From positions 62,001 through 126,000 of the forward strand of contig CAZBHH010000005.1 of NCBI GenBank assembly GCA_964492065.1: a stretch of DNA of 64,000 nucleotides. The letters run 5' to 3'. The notes below the pieces were generated by a model. It saw nothing but the letters and a program-made list of their open reading frames with translations, was not told the origin of the DNA and made no database searches. The DNA is from JADKAC01 sp964492065 (GTDB taxonomy: Bacteria > Bacteroidota > Bacteroidia > Chitinophagales > BACL12). Shown here in pieces: positions 1 through 7,956 of the stretch. Within the stretch, counting starts at the first letter, position 1; every line of letters begins with the position of its first letter. Both the position numbers and the translations under genes were made by a program.

Positions 1-1
1 T

Positions 2-214
2 TGTACCATCTACGTTACACTTGAACCTTGTACTATGTGCGCTACCGCTATTTTCTGGGCGCAAATCGGAAGATTGGTGTACGGCGCCTCCGATACTAAA
101 TTGGGCTTTACCAGATATGACAATATCCTGCACCCCAAAACGGAAATTACTTCGGGTATTGAATCGGATGCATGTGCCGCCTTGTTAAAAAACTTTTTTA
201 AAGGCAAACGCTGA
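2..214 (+). CDS. tRNA adenosine deaminase-like (TadA/CMP deaminase family), C-terminal part
   Basis: Partial gene cut by the left edge; 70 residues are visible before the TGA at 212-214. The segment starts just before TLEPCTMC, the PCxxC half of the zinc site of the cytidine/deoxycytidylate deaminase fold. It continues with AIFWAQIGRLVYGASD and ends in an LHPKTEITSGI... CAALLKNFF tail, which is typical of TadA-like tRNA A34 deaminases. The HxE half of the active site lies outside the window, so a guanine-deaminase-type paralogue cannot be excluded. The stop is 97 bases upstream of the mqnC start, on the same strand. Confidence 0.75.
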   Translation, partial: CTIYVTLEPCTMCATAIFWAQIGRLVYGASDTKLGFTRYDNILHPKTEITSGIESDACAALLKNFFKGKR

Positions 215-288
215 TAAGGCATTCCGATATGCCGTTTACCATACAGGTTGGGGATGTATCGAAAACCAATAACCCGACATCCATGTTG

Positions 289-296
289 TAACTTTG
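289..296 (+). promoter_or_regulatory. Bacteroidota -7 promoter element TAACTTTG for mqnC
   Basis: TAACTTTG matches the Bacteroidota housekeeping -7 consensus TAnnTTTG and lies 14 bases before the ATG at 311. A convincing -33 TTG was not found. The position favours the ATG at 311 over the upstream in-frame start at 248, which would sit before the promoter. Confidence 0.5.
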
Positions 297-310
297 CCGG
301 ATATTGCATC

Positions 311-1435
311 ATGCAATTGCACACCTTATACGATAAAGCGCTGCATTCCGAATTTCTTTCGGTGGACGAAGGGGTGTATCTCTTTGAGAATGCGCCGACG
401 GCCGTATTGATGGACATTGCACATACGCTGCGCAGCGAAAAAGTTCCCGGAAATAAAGTCACCTGGATTATCGACCGCAATATGAATACCACCAATATTT
501 GCGTGGCCAATTGCAAGTTCTGTAATTTTTACCGCATCCCCGGGCATAAGGAAGGGTACATTACCGACCGGGAAACATACAGGGTAAAAATTGAAGAGAC
601 GATTCGCTACGGCGGCGAACAAATTTTATTACAGGGCGGCCATCACCCGGATTTGGGATTGGATTTTTATGTCGGGATATTCAGGGAGATCAAGGAAATG
701 TTTCCGCAGATAAAATTGCACGCCTTGGGCCCGCCCGAGATACATCATATCGCCACCTTGGGCAATTATACGTATGAATACGTGTTGAAGGAGTTGGTTA
801 AGGCCGGGCTGGATTCACTGCCGGGCGCCGGCGCCGAGATATTGGTGGACCGGGTGCGGAGTATTATTTCAACCGGGAAATGCAACAGTACCGAGTGGTT
901 AAATGTAATGCGCACTGCCCACAGGCTGGGATTGACCACCAGCGCCACAATGATGATGGGGCATATTGAAACAATTGAAGAGCGGTTTGTCCATTTGGAA
1001 AAACTGCGCCAGGTACAAAGTGAAAAGCCTGCCGGTGCGAAGGGATTCCTGGCGTTTATACCCTGGACATTTCAGGATGAAGGCACAACGCTGAAGCGGA
1101 TACGCCGTGCGAAAAATGATACGACGGCTGATGAGTATATCCGCATGATTGCAATGAGCAGAATCTTTCTTCCCAATATCATCAATATCCAGGCAAGTTG
1201 GTTAACTGTGGGCAAACAGGCCGCACAGGTGTGCCTGCATGGGGGTGCAAATGATTTCGGCAGTATCATGATAGAAGAAAATGTAGTCAGCGCCGCAGGA
1301 GCGCCTCACCGTTTTACCGCACAGAGCATTCAGAAGGCAATTCGCGATGCGGGATTTATTCCCCAATTGCGCAACCAGCAATACGAGGAGCGGGCTATGC
1401 CGGAACTGATAGAAGAACAGGTTATCAATTACTGA
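311..1435 (+). CDS. mqnC: Cyclic dehypoxanthinyl futalosine synthase MqnC (radical SAM)
   Basis: This radical SAM enzyme closes the ring of dehypoxanthine futalosine in the futalosine route to menaquinone. The 374-residue protein has the [4Fe-4S]-SAM motif CVANCKFC near residue 65 (a CxxxCxxC pattern), then LLQGGHHPDLGLDFY and HALGPPEIHH. A C-terminal block with IQASWLTVG and ANDFGSIMIEENVVSAAG is characteristic of MqnC rather than MqnE. I chose the start at 311, giving MQLHTLYDKALHSEF; an in-frame ATG at 248 would add residues unlike the family and precede the promoter element at 289. No other mqn genes are in the window. Confidence 0.92.
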   Translation: MQLHTLYDKALHSEFLSVDEGVYLFENAPTAVLMDIAHTLRSEKVPGNKVTWIIDRNMNTTNICVANCKFCNFYRIPGHKEGYITDRETYRVKIEETIRYGGEQILLQGGHHPDLGLDFYVGIFREIKEMFPQIKLHALGPPEIHHIATLGNYTYEYVLKELVKAGLDSLPGAGAEILVDRVRSIISTGKCNSTEWLNVMRTAHRLGLTTSATMMMGHIETIEERFVHLEKLRQVQSEKPAGAKGFLAFIPWTFQDEGTTLKRIRRAKNDTTADEYIRMIAMSRIFLPNIINIQASWLTVGKQAAQVCLHGGANDFGSIMIEENVVSAAGAPHRFTAQSIQKAIRDAGFIPQLRNQQYEERAMPELIEEQVINY

Positions 1436-1463
1436 TACCGGAGGAATTGCCGCTATTACCGTT

Positions 1464-1889
1464 TTACTGTTTTTTAAAATACGCTGCCAGGAATTTTCTG
1501 AAACTGTTGTTTTCCGCCGCAAATTTTAATACCAGGTAACGCAGCATGTGTGGCGGCATGAAACTGAGCGACTCCTTGATGTGTTCAAATCCTTCCTTAT
1601 CCTCCGATTGAATTCTGGCGCCCTCATTTTTTATGTGAAAAACCACAGTGGCCTTATGCACGCAAATATCTTTTTCCTCATTGCAAAAGCAATCCATACC
1701 GATGATTTCATCTCCTTTTAATTTTATGGTTACCACGTATTCATCATAGGCATCCACTACGGCATGCCATTCGAAACCATTGATATTAAATATGTGCTTG
1801 ATGCGCCCTTCGGTATAATATTTATATGCTTTTTGCCGGGTTTCTTCGTCTAACAGCGCTTCGAAATTATGAATAGAAATTACAGCCAT
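1464..1889 (-). CDS. SWIM zinc-finger-like hypothetical protein
   Basis: A 141-residue protein with one recognisable motif: CFCNEEKDICVH at about residues 67-78, which fits the SWIM zinc-finger pattern CxCxnCxH. SWIM domains occur in DNA-binding or protein-interaction contexts, but no partner domain is present here and I cannot assign a function. The C-terminal part (FMPPHMLRYLVLKFAAENN) looks helical. The gene faces mqnC tail to tail with 28 bases between stops. Its own -7 element lies at 1897-1904, inside the spacer and just beyond the end of the E1 gene. Confidence 0.6.
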   Translation of the reverse strand: MAVISIHNFEALLDEETRQKAYKYYTEGRIKHIFNINGFEWHAVVDAYDEYVVTIKLKGDEIIGMDCFCNEEKDICVHKATVVFHIKNEGARIQSEDKEGFEHIKESLSFMPPHMLRYLVLKFAAENNSFRKFLAAYFKKQ

Positions 1890-1896
1890 ACTTCAC

Positions 1897-1904
1897 CAAA
1901 GTTA
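1897..1904 (-). promoter_or_regulatory. -7 promoter element TAACTTTG for the SWIM protein gene
   Basis: Reverse-strand TAACTTTG ends 7 bases before the ATG at 1889, so the predicted transcript has almost no leader. A TTG lies 22 bases upstream (CAA on the plus strand at 1927-1929), slightly beyond the usual 19-21 spacing. Confidence 0.5.
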
Positions 1905-1917
1905 TCCGAACGAGGTT

Positions 1918-3927
1918 CTACCATTCCAATACACTTTTCACCATTTCCTCAAATCGCTTTTCGGGTAAGAAATTCTTTTCCAGCGGTATTGCAAACGGAA
2001 CCGGTGTATCTAAAGAAGCGCATCGCATTACGGGTGCATCCAGGTATTGAAACATGTTTTCGGAAATAAGAGCGGCAATTTCAGCGCCTATGCCTCCGGT
2101 TAAAGTGTCTTCGTGCAGCACAATTACTTTTCCCGTTTTCTTTACTGTGGAGAAAATTGCATGCGTATCCAAAGGTGTGAGTGTGCGCAGATCTAAAACA
2201 TCGGCGCTGATATCGCGATTGCGTTCTAAAAACTGCAAAGCCCAGTGTACACCCATTCCATAGGTTATAATGGAAATGTCCGTCCCGGTTTTGGCAAAAT
2301 GCGCCTCGCCAATCGGAATAGTGTAATAATCGTCTGGCACATCTTCCGCATTGCTGCGATACAATGCCTTATGCTCAAAGAACATGACCGGATTCGGATC
2401 TTCAAATGCCGCCAACAGCAGTCCTTTGGCATCTGCCGCATTTGAGGGGTACACAATTTTTAATCCGGGGGTATGAAAAAACCAGGCCTCATTGCTTTGA
2501 CTGTGAAAAGGCCCTGCGCCGACACCCGCACCCGTAGGCATGCGAATCACAGCATCAACATTCTGGCCCCAGCGGTAATGCATTTTGGCCATATTGTTTA
2601 CCACCTGGTTGAACCCGCTGGTGACGAAGTCTGCAAATTGCATTTCTACCATGCTCTTCATGCCTTTAATGCTTAATCCGACAGCAGCGCCGAGAATTGC
2701 GGATTCGCAAATCGGGGTATTGCGCACTCTCGACTTTCCAAATTCTTCGACAAAGCGCTCGGTAATTTTAAATACACCGCCGTATTCGGCGATATCCTGC
2801 CCCATCAGTACCAGGTTATCGTATTTCTTCATCGCCATCCACAGTGCGTCGCTGATTGCATCAACCATGCGTTTGTGCGTACTGGCCTGTACCCGCGGAA
2901 CGGATATAACCTGGGTGTGCGGGGCATAGATATCCCTCAGCTCCGCTTCGGTATTGGCTACGGGTTCGGGTTCGTCAAAACCCTCCCGGATACCCGATTC
3001 AATTTCTGCTGAAATGGCTGACCTGTATTCGCTTTTTAATGCGTCGTTTAATAAGCCGATGGAGTATAAATAGTTTTCGTAGTTTGCAACGGGGTCTTTT
3101 TTAGCCCATTGTTCCAACAACTCTTTCGGCACGTATTTTACACCGCTGGCCTCTTCATGACCACGCATGCGAAACGTGACGCATTCCAGGATAACCGGTT
3201 TGGAGTCGATGAGCATTTGGGCACGGATTTCCCGAATCGCCTGCACCATGGCTAAGATATTATTGCCATCTACCGTATAGGCTTTCATGCCGTACCCGAT
3301 ACCGCGGTCCGCTAATTTTTCGCAGCGGTATTGTTCATTCGTTGGCGTTGACAGGCCGTAGCCGTTATTCTCAATGACAAAGATTACGGGCAGGTCCCAA
3401 ACGGCGGCGACATTTAATGCCTCGTGAAAATCGCCTTCGCTCGTACCGCCTTCTCCGGTAAATACTGCCGTTACTCTTCCTTCATTGCGGAGTTTGCAAG
3501 CCAGTGCAATGCCATCGGCAAGCGCCATCTGGGGGCCGAGATGGGATATCATCCCGACGATGTGATAGTCATTGGTTCCGAAATGAAAACTGCGCTCTCT
3601 CGCCTTCGAGAACCCCTTTTCCTTTCCCTGCCACTGCATAAACAATTTGGCAAAGGGCACGTTGCGTGTTGTCCATACGCCGAGATTGCGGTGCATGGGA
3701 AGTATGTATTCTTCCTTATCCAATGTCCATGCGGTGGCCACTGCAATTGCCTCCTGCCCGATACCGCTAAACCATTTGCTGATTTTCCCCTGGCGCAGCA
3801 GGTTCAACATTTTCTCTTCAATCATGCGGGGTTTTAAAAGATGCCGGTATAAATCGAGCAATTGATCGTCGCTCAGTGCATTGCGTTTATATTCTATTGT
3901 TTGCGGGTATTCCGAAATTTTTTCCAT
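1918..3927 (-). CDS. Fused 2-oxoacid dehydrogenase E1 (alpha + beta subunits)
   Basis: Thiamine-diphosphate E1 of a pyruvate or branched-chain 2-oxoacid dehydrogenase complex, with alpha and beta subunits in one 669-residue chain. Residues 1 to about 330 are the E1-alpha domain, with the ThDP/Mg motif GEGGTSEGDFHEA...ENN at about 158-188. Residues from about 345 to the end are E1-beta (VLMGQDIAEYGG, CESAILGAAVG, then the transketolase C-terminal domain with VLHEDTLTGGIGAEIA). No E2 or E3 gene is nearby, so the substrate cannot be told from context. Fused E1 genes are known in Bacteroidota. A -7 element lies at 3944-3951. Confidence 0.9.
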   Translation of the reverse strand: MEKISEYPQTIEYKRNALSDDQLLDLYRHLLKPRMIEEKMLNLLRQGKISKWFSGIGQEAIAVATAWTLDKEEYILPMHRNLGVWTTRNVPFAKLFMQWQGKEKGFSKARERSFHFGTNDYHIVGMISHLGPQMALADGIALACKLRNEGRVTAVFTGEGGTSEGDFHEALNVAAVWDLPVIFVIENNGYGLSTPTNEQYRCEKLADRGIGYGMKAYTVDGNNILAMVQAIREIRAQMLIDSKPVILECVTFRMRGHEEASGVKYVPKELLEQWAKKDPVANYENYLYSIGLLNDALKSEYRSAISAEIESGIREGFDEPEPVANTEAELRDIYAPHTQVISVPRVQASTHKRMVDAISDALWMAMKKYDNLVLMGQDIAEYGGVFKITERFVEEFGKSRVRNTPICESAILGAAVGLSIKGMKSMVEMQFADFVTSGFNQVVNNMAKMHYRWGQNVDAVIRMPTGAGVGAGPFHSQSNEAWFFHTPGLKIVYPSNAADAKGLLLAAFEDPNPVMFFEHKALYRSNAEDVPDDYYTIPIGEAHFAKTGTDISIITYGMGVHWALQFLERNRDISADVLDLRTLTPLDTHAIFSTVKKTGKVIVLHEDTLTGGIGAEIAALISENMFQYLDAPVMRCASLDTPVPFAIPLEKNFLPEKRFEEMVKSVLEW

Positions 3928-3943
3928 TACATGTAAATTGCGA

Positions 3944-3951
3944 CAAAGTTA
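3944..3951 (-). promoter_or_regulatory. -7 promoter element TAACTTTG for the fused E1 gene
   Basis: Reverse-strand TAACTTTG, 16 bases before the ATG at 3927; no clear -33 element was found. The rest of 3952-4058 shows no other feature I can support. Confidence 0.5.
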
Positions 3952-4058
3952 AGGAGCATACCCCGAATCCGCTGTGCAGTTTCAAGGATAAATTGCCCGG
4001 TTATTCCGCAACGCCGGTATTGTATTGTAAAATCAATACCACAGGATTTAATTATCTG

Positions 4059-4952
4059 CTATTTCTGTGCAATAATCGTAAGCCGATCGCCGTGCGTTCC
4101 GGTTAATCGGGTATAGGGATAATTGATATAATGCACGCATTGCTTGATACGGTATTCCAAAGATTTATTTTTCAGGTTTAATTCCGAAGGTTTTTTTATG
4201 GCATTGATTACCCGCACATTTCCGAATTGTGTCTGCAACATTTTTTTTGCGGTTGCGCTGGTGTATTCAAACAAGTGATAGGGATTATCCGCCATCTGTT
4301 TTCGCTTTCCCGCAAGCGACAGGATGCCGGTGGCCAGTATGCCCGAGAACAAGTTGAAGCTGGAAGGTACTACCAGGTAAGCGATGCCTCCCGGTTTCAG
4401 CATCCGGTAGATTTTTTCAACTACAATGGACGGATGGCTGAAATGTTCAAACACATCGCCGCCGTAAACTACATCCCATTTGCCGTATTCGCCCGAGAGA
4501 TCCGTGGTTTCGAAATCGCCGTCGTAGAGATCGAGGTCGAATTTTTCTTTCGCCCGCCGATTAGCGGCCATAGAGATTTCCAATCCCGAAACGGTAAGCC
4601 CCAGCGATTTTGCCGCATTTAAAAAATACCCCATGGCGGCGCCGATTTCAAACAGCGATTTTGCATCGGGTTTTGCCTTGAGAATTGTTTGCCGCACCTT
4701 TTGCTGCCACTCCCCGGGCGGTATGACGTCCCTGCTGGCCTCATACGTCTGCTGCAAGGTATTGAGGCCATGAGCGCTATGATCAAAATAATCTTCCGAA
4801 TACAATTCTTTCAGCTCGGCGGCATTGGGCTTCGGGTCAATGGTGATTAACCGGCAATGCCTGCATTTTACTAACTGAAACTCCTTGTTGTTCCATGCAT
4901 AATAAAAAGGCAGTTTGCGAAATTGATCCCGGTGGCAAATTTCACATAGCAT
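4059..4952 (-). CDS. Class I SAM-dependent methyltransferase with N-terminal zinc ribbon
   Basis: A 297-residue protein. The first 37 residues hold two Cys pairs (CEIC at 3-6 and CRHC near 31-34), a zinc-ribbon-like start common in Methyltransf_23-type enzymes that modify sugars or small molecules. The SAM motif I is LFEIGAAMGYFL near residue 100. It is followed by an acidic strand end (SGLEIS), DVVYGGDVFEHFSHP and the post-motif LKPGGIAYLVVP. The substrate is unknown. It lies 24 bases downstream of lutB on the same strand and may be cotranscribed with it, although the functions have no obvious link. Confidence 0.75.
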   Translation of the reverse strand: MLCEICHRDQFRKLPFYYAWNNKEFQLVKCRHCRLITIDPKPNAAELKELYSEDYFDHSAHGLNTLQQTYEASRDVIPPGEWQQKVRQTILKAKPDAKSLFEIGAAMGYFLNAAKSLGLTVSGLEISMAANRRAKEKFDLDLYDGDFETTDLSGEYGKWDVVYGGDVFEHFSHPSIVVEKIYRMLKPGGIAYLVVPSSFNLFSGILATGILSLAGKRKQMADNPYHLFEYTSATAKKMLQTQFGNVRVINAIKKPSELNLKNKSLEYRIKQCVHYINYPYTRLTGTHGDRLTIIAQK

Positions 4953-4976
4953 ACAATGGCTTTGTAGGTTTCCGCA

Positions 4977-6359
4977 TCATTGTTTTCCATATTTTTCTTC
5001 CCAGAGTTTGCTAAATGATTTGGGTGCGAATTTGAGCATCTCGCGGCGTTTGCCCCAGGAGCTTTTGAAGAGAATTTTGAAGGCGGTATTCTTTATCGCC
5101 GCATTGCCGCGGTCCATTTTTTTTCTGCTGAGCATAGCGCCGTGCCACATCTTCCACATACTGCGCTCGCTGAATGTGGTAAGGCCCTGTTTTACTGCAT
5201 TGCGGCGGTTGTACAACAACAGTTTATGCAGGTTTATTTTCACGGGGCAGACTTCGGTACAAGCCCCGCACAGGGTGGATGCTTCGCTGAGGTGTTTGAA
5301 CTCCTCCATTCCCTTGTAGTGCGGCGTTATGATGGACCCGATCGGGCCGCTGTAGGTGGTGCCATACGTATGTCCGCCGATGGTTTTGTACACCGGGCAT
5401 GCATTTAAACACGCACCGCAGCGAATGCAGTACAACGCCTCCCGCATGTCGGCATGTGCCAGCAATTTGCTGCGCCCGTTATCCAGCAGCACCACGTACA
5501 TTTCCTCAGGGCCGTCTGTTTCTATTTCCTTCCGCGGGCCGGTGAAAATGGAATTGTACACCGTTACTTGCTGACCGGTGCCGTAAGTGGCGAGCAACGG
5601 CCATATCCAATGTAAATCGTTGACGCTGTTGAGCATCTTTTCAATCCCGACAACTGCGATATGCGTCTTGGGGAAGCTGGTGCTCAGCCTTGCATTGCCC
5701 TCATTTTCCGTTACGGCTATACCGCCGATATCCGGCAGAATAAAATTGCCGCCGGAAATGCCCACATCGGCTCTTACGTACTTATCCCGCAATTTCTCCC
5801 TTGCCACCAAGGTCAATTCCTGGGCAGTGAGATTGATATCCGTACCTAATTTTTTTGCAAATAACTCGGCCACATCCTGCTTGCTTTTATGCATGGCCGG
5901 CGTGACGATATGATAAGGCGGTTCGCCGTCCAATTGCTGGATGTATTCGCCCAAATCCGTTTCAATGCTCTCAATGCCGTGTTCCTGGAGAAAGGTATTG
6001 AAGTGAATTTCTTCGGTGGACATACTCTTTGCCTTCACCACGGTTTTGGCGTTTTTCTTTTTCAGGATTTTCAGGATTTCATTTTGCGCCTCTTTGTCGT
6101 CGTTGGCCCAAATCACCTTACCCCCGTTGGCCGTAAAATTCGTCTCAAATTCCAGCAGCAGCTTATCCAGATTCTCGATTGCCTTCCACTTGATGATTTT
6201 AGCCTTGCGCTTCACCAATTCCAGGTCATGGTATTGTAATTTGCCTTTAACTACTGTTTGATCGTATTTGTTTATATTGAATAGCAGCTTGCTCTTATGC
6301 GCCTTGTCAAAGGCTTTGCGCTCGCTGTCCTGAAGGAATTTATTGGATGTCGCTGTCAT
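4977..6359 (-). CDS. lutB: LutB-type lactate utilisation iron-sulfur protein
   Basis: A 460-residue cytoplasmic electron-transfer component of the LutABC L-lactate oxidation system. The N-terminal and central part is a LUD domain (HFNTFLQEHGIESIETDLGEYI, ISGGNFILPDIGGIAVTENEGN). This is followed by two ferredoxin-like clusters: CIRCGACLNACP at 311-322 and LCGACTEVCP at 363-372. Length and order match Bacillus LutB/E. coli YkgF. lutA and lutC are not adjacent, which is unusual because the three are often clustered. The upstream -7 element is at 6382-6389. Confidence 0.88.
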   Translation of the reverse strand: MTATSNKFLQDSERKAFDKAHKSKLLFNINKYDQTVVKGKLQYHDLELVKRKAKIIKWKAIENLDKLLLEFETNFTANGGKVIWANDDKEAQNEILKILKKKNAKTVVKAKSMSTEEIHFNTFLQEHGIESIETDLGEYIQQLDGEPPYHIVTPAMHKSKQDVAELFAKKLGTDINLTAQELTLVAREKLRDKYVRADVGISGGNFILPDIGGIAVTENEGNARLSTSFPKTHIAVVGIEKMLNSVNDLHWIWPLLATYGTGQQVTVYNSIFTGPRKEIETDGPEEMYVVLLDNGRSKLLAHADMREALYCIRCGACLNACPVYKTIGGHTYGTTYSGPIGSIITPHYKGMEEFKHLSEASTLCGACTEVCPVKINLHKLLLYNRRNAVKQGLTTFSERSMWKMWHGAMLSRKKMDRGNAAIKNTAFKILFKSSWGKRREMLKFAPKSFSKLWEEKYGKQ

Positions 6360-6381
6360 GTTGTTTCTATATCGGGTTGTG

Positions 6382-6389
6382 CAAAAGTA
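6382..6389 (-). promoter_or_regulatory. -7 promoter element TACTTTTG for lutB
   Basis: Reverse-strand TACTTTTG fits TAnnTTTG and lies 22 bases before the lutB ATG at 6359. No good -33 box was found. Confidence 0.45.
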
Positions 6390-6458
6390 CTATTATTCAC
6401 AGCAACGGATACTCACTTGTCCGGTAACAAATGGTGCAAAATATTTTTTTAGTTTGCC

Positions 6459-6488
6459 TTTGATATATTTTATGGAATAATACTTTTG
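6459..6488 (+). promoter_or_regulatory. Bacteroidota promoter TTTG-N18-TACTTTTG with a long leader
   Basis: A -33 TTTG at 6459-6462 and a -7 TACTTTTG at 6481-6488 are separated by 18 bases. The first transporter gene starts at 6605, so the predicted leader is roughly 110 bases, much longer than others in this window. Within it, TTTTGTAACG occurs twice in similar context (6484 and 6573), a short direct repeat of unknown meaning. Confidence 0.55.
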
Positions 6489-6604
6489 TAACGCCATTCT
6501 GCTTCTCAGGGACGGTTGCTGAAAACCACGAGTAGTTCTTGCCGCAAGTAAGTATTCCCTTCCTCGAATTTTGTAACGGCAATTATCATTAAAATCGAAA
6601 CTAT

Positions 6605-7885
6605 ATGAGGAAAATTTTTTCTTTGTTAGTCCTGATGGCGGCACCCGTTTTAATGTTTGCAGCCGGCACAGAGACAACAGGCCCGGACGGTATTTCCATA
6701 ATGGGAATACGGCTTGAATTTATACTGTTTGCACTGACTTTAGTGGGGGTAGCCATTTTTCATAACCACACCTTATATGTGGCGATCACCGGGCTGGTAC
6801 TCGTCTTATTGGTGCGACTGCTGTTTACCGACTTTGATATTGTGGTGCATGCCGAACACGAATGGCAGATACTGTTAAACCTGTTCGGGTTGCTGATAGG
6901 CTTTGCGGTTCTCGCAAAGCATTTCGAAGAATCGGGGGTTCCGGATCATTTACCCAAATTATTGCCCGGCAACTGGATGGGGCCGTTCCTGTTGCTGGTA
7001 ATGATCTTTGTACTCTCCTCGTTCCTGGACAATATTGCGGCTGCCTTGATTGGAGGTTCGATTGCATTGATAATTTTCAAGGGCAAGGTGCATATCGGTT
7101 ATCTCGCAGCCATAGTGGCGGCGAGTAATGCAGGCGGCAGCGGTTCGGTGGTGGGCGACACGACGACCACCATGATGTGGATTGACGGGATTACACCCGG
7201 GCAGATTGTACACGCCTATGTAGCAGCCGTTCCGGCGCTTATGTTTTTCGGGATATTTGCCGCCAGGCAGCAATATGCGATGCAACCCATAATAAAAGAA
7301 GAAGTAGGTAGGATGGAACCGATAAAGCCAAAGAAAATAGTGGTGGTAGCCCTCATTCTCGCCGGGGCGATTATTACAAACCTCCTTTTGGACTTTCCGG
7401 CTGCCGGCGTATGGGGAGCCATCATCCTAGGGAGTTTATTTGTTTCAACACCCTGGAAAGAGGTGTTAACGGCTTTGCCCGGCTCCGCTTTTTTAATGTG
7501 CCTCGTTTTGTGCGCATCTTTAATGCCGGTAGAGACGTTACCGCCGGCGAGCTGGGTAACCGCCTTTGTACTCGGGTTTATTTCTTCGGTATTCGATAAT
7601 ATCCCGTTGACGAAGCTGGCCTTGGAACAGAGCAATTACGATTGGGGCTTGTTGGCCTATGCCGTCGGTTTCGGCGGTTCCATGATTTGGTTTGGTTCAT
7701 CTGCCGGAGTTGCTATTACCAACCTGTTCCCCAGTGGTAAATCCGTTGCCAATTGGGTGAAATACGGTTGGCACGTAGCTGTGGCCTATGTCATCGGCTT
7801 CTTTATTTTGTACGGTACGCTTGGGTGGCATCCCTTCCACCACCTGGAAAATCAAACGCCGCAGGCGACAGAAAGCCATCCATAA
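6605..7885 (+). CDS. NhaD/ArsB-superfamily ion transporter, copy 1
   Basis: A 426-residue inner-membrane protein that begins with a cleavable-looking hydrophobic segment and has about ten further membrane spans. NAGGSGSVVGDTTTTMMWIDG resembles the conserved NhaD sodium/proton antiporter stretch (NAGG...IGDVTTTMLWIGG). SFLDNIAAALIGG and SVFDNIPLTKLAL are the two symmetry-related D-N motifs expected in the ion-transporter (IT) superfamily. Substrate is therefore probably Na+/H+, but arsenite or a carboxylate cannot be ruled out. A close paralogue follows 71 bases downstream, indicating tandem duplication. Confidence 0.75.
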   Translation: MRKIFSLLVLMAAPVLMFAAGTETTGPDGISIMGIRLEFILFALTLVGVAIFHNHTLYVAITGLVLVLLVRLLFTDFDIVVHAEHEWQILLNLFGLLIGFAVLAKHFEESGVPDHLPKLLPGNWMGPFLLLVMIFVLSSFLDNIAAALIGGSIALIIFKGKVHIGYLAAIVAASNAGGSGSVVGDTTTTMMWIDGITPGQIVHAYVAAVPALMFFGIFAARQQYAMQPIIKEEVGRMEPIKPKKIVVVALILAGAIITNLLLDFPAAGVWGAIILGSLFVSTPWKEVLTALPGSAFLMCLVLCASLMPVETLPPASWVTAFVLGFISSVFDNIPLTKLALEQSNYDWGLLAYAVGFGGSMIWFGSSAGVAITNLFPSGKSVANWVKYGWHVAVAYVIGFFILYGTLGWHPFHHLENQTPQATESHP

Positions 7886-7956
7886 ACCGAATGGCTTGTT
7901 TTATATAAGGAGTTCTGCTTAACTTCGCCGGCGTTTAGTAATCAAGAATTTAAGCC

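Noticed and set aside
6393..6677. Reverse open frames over the leader of the first transporter gene
   Set aside because: They overlap the promoter and the start of the transporter gene, and the products show no domain or plausible start context.
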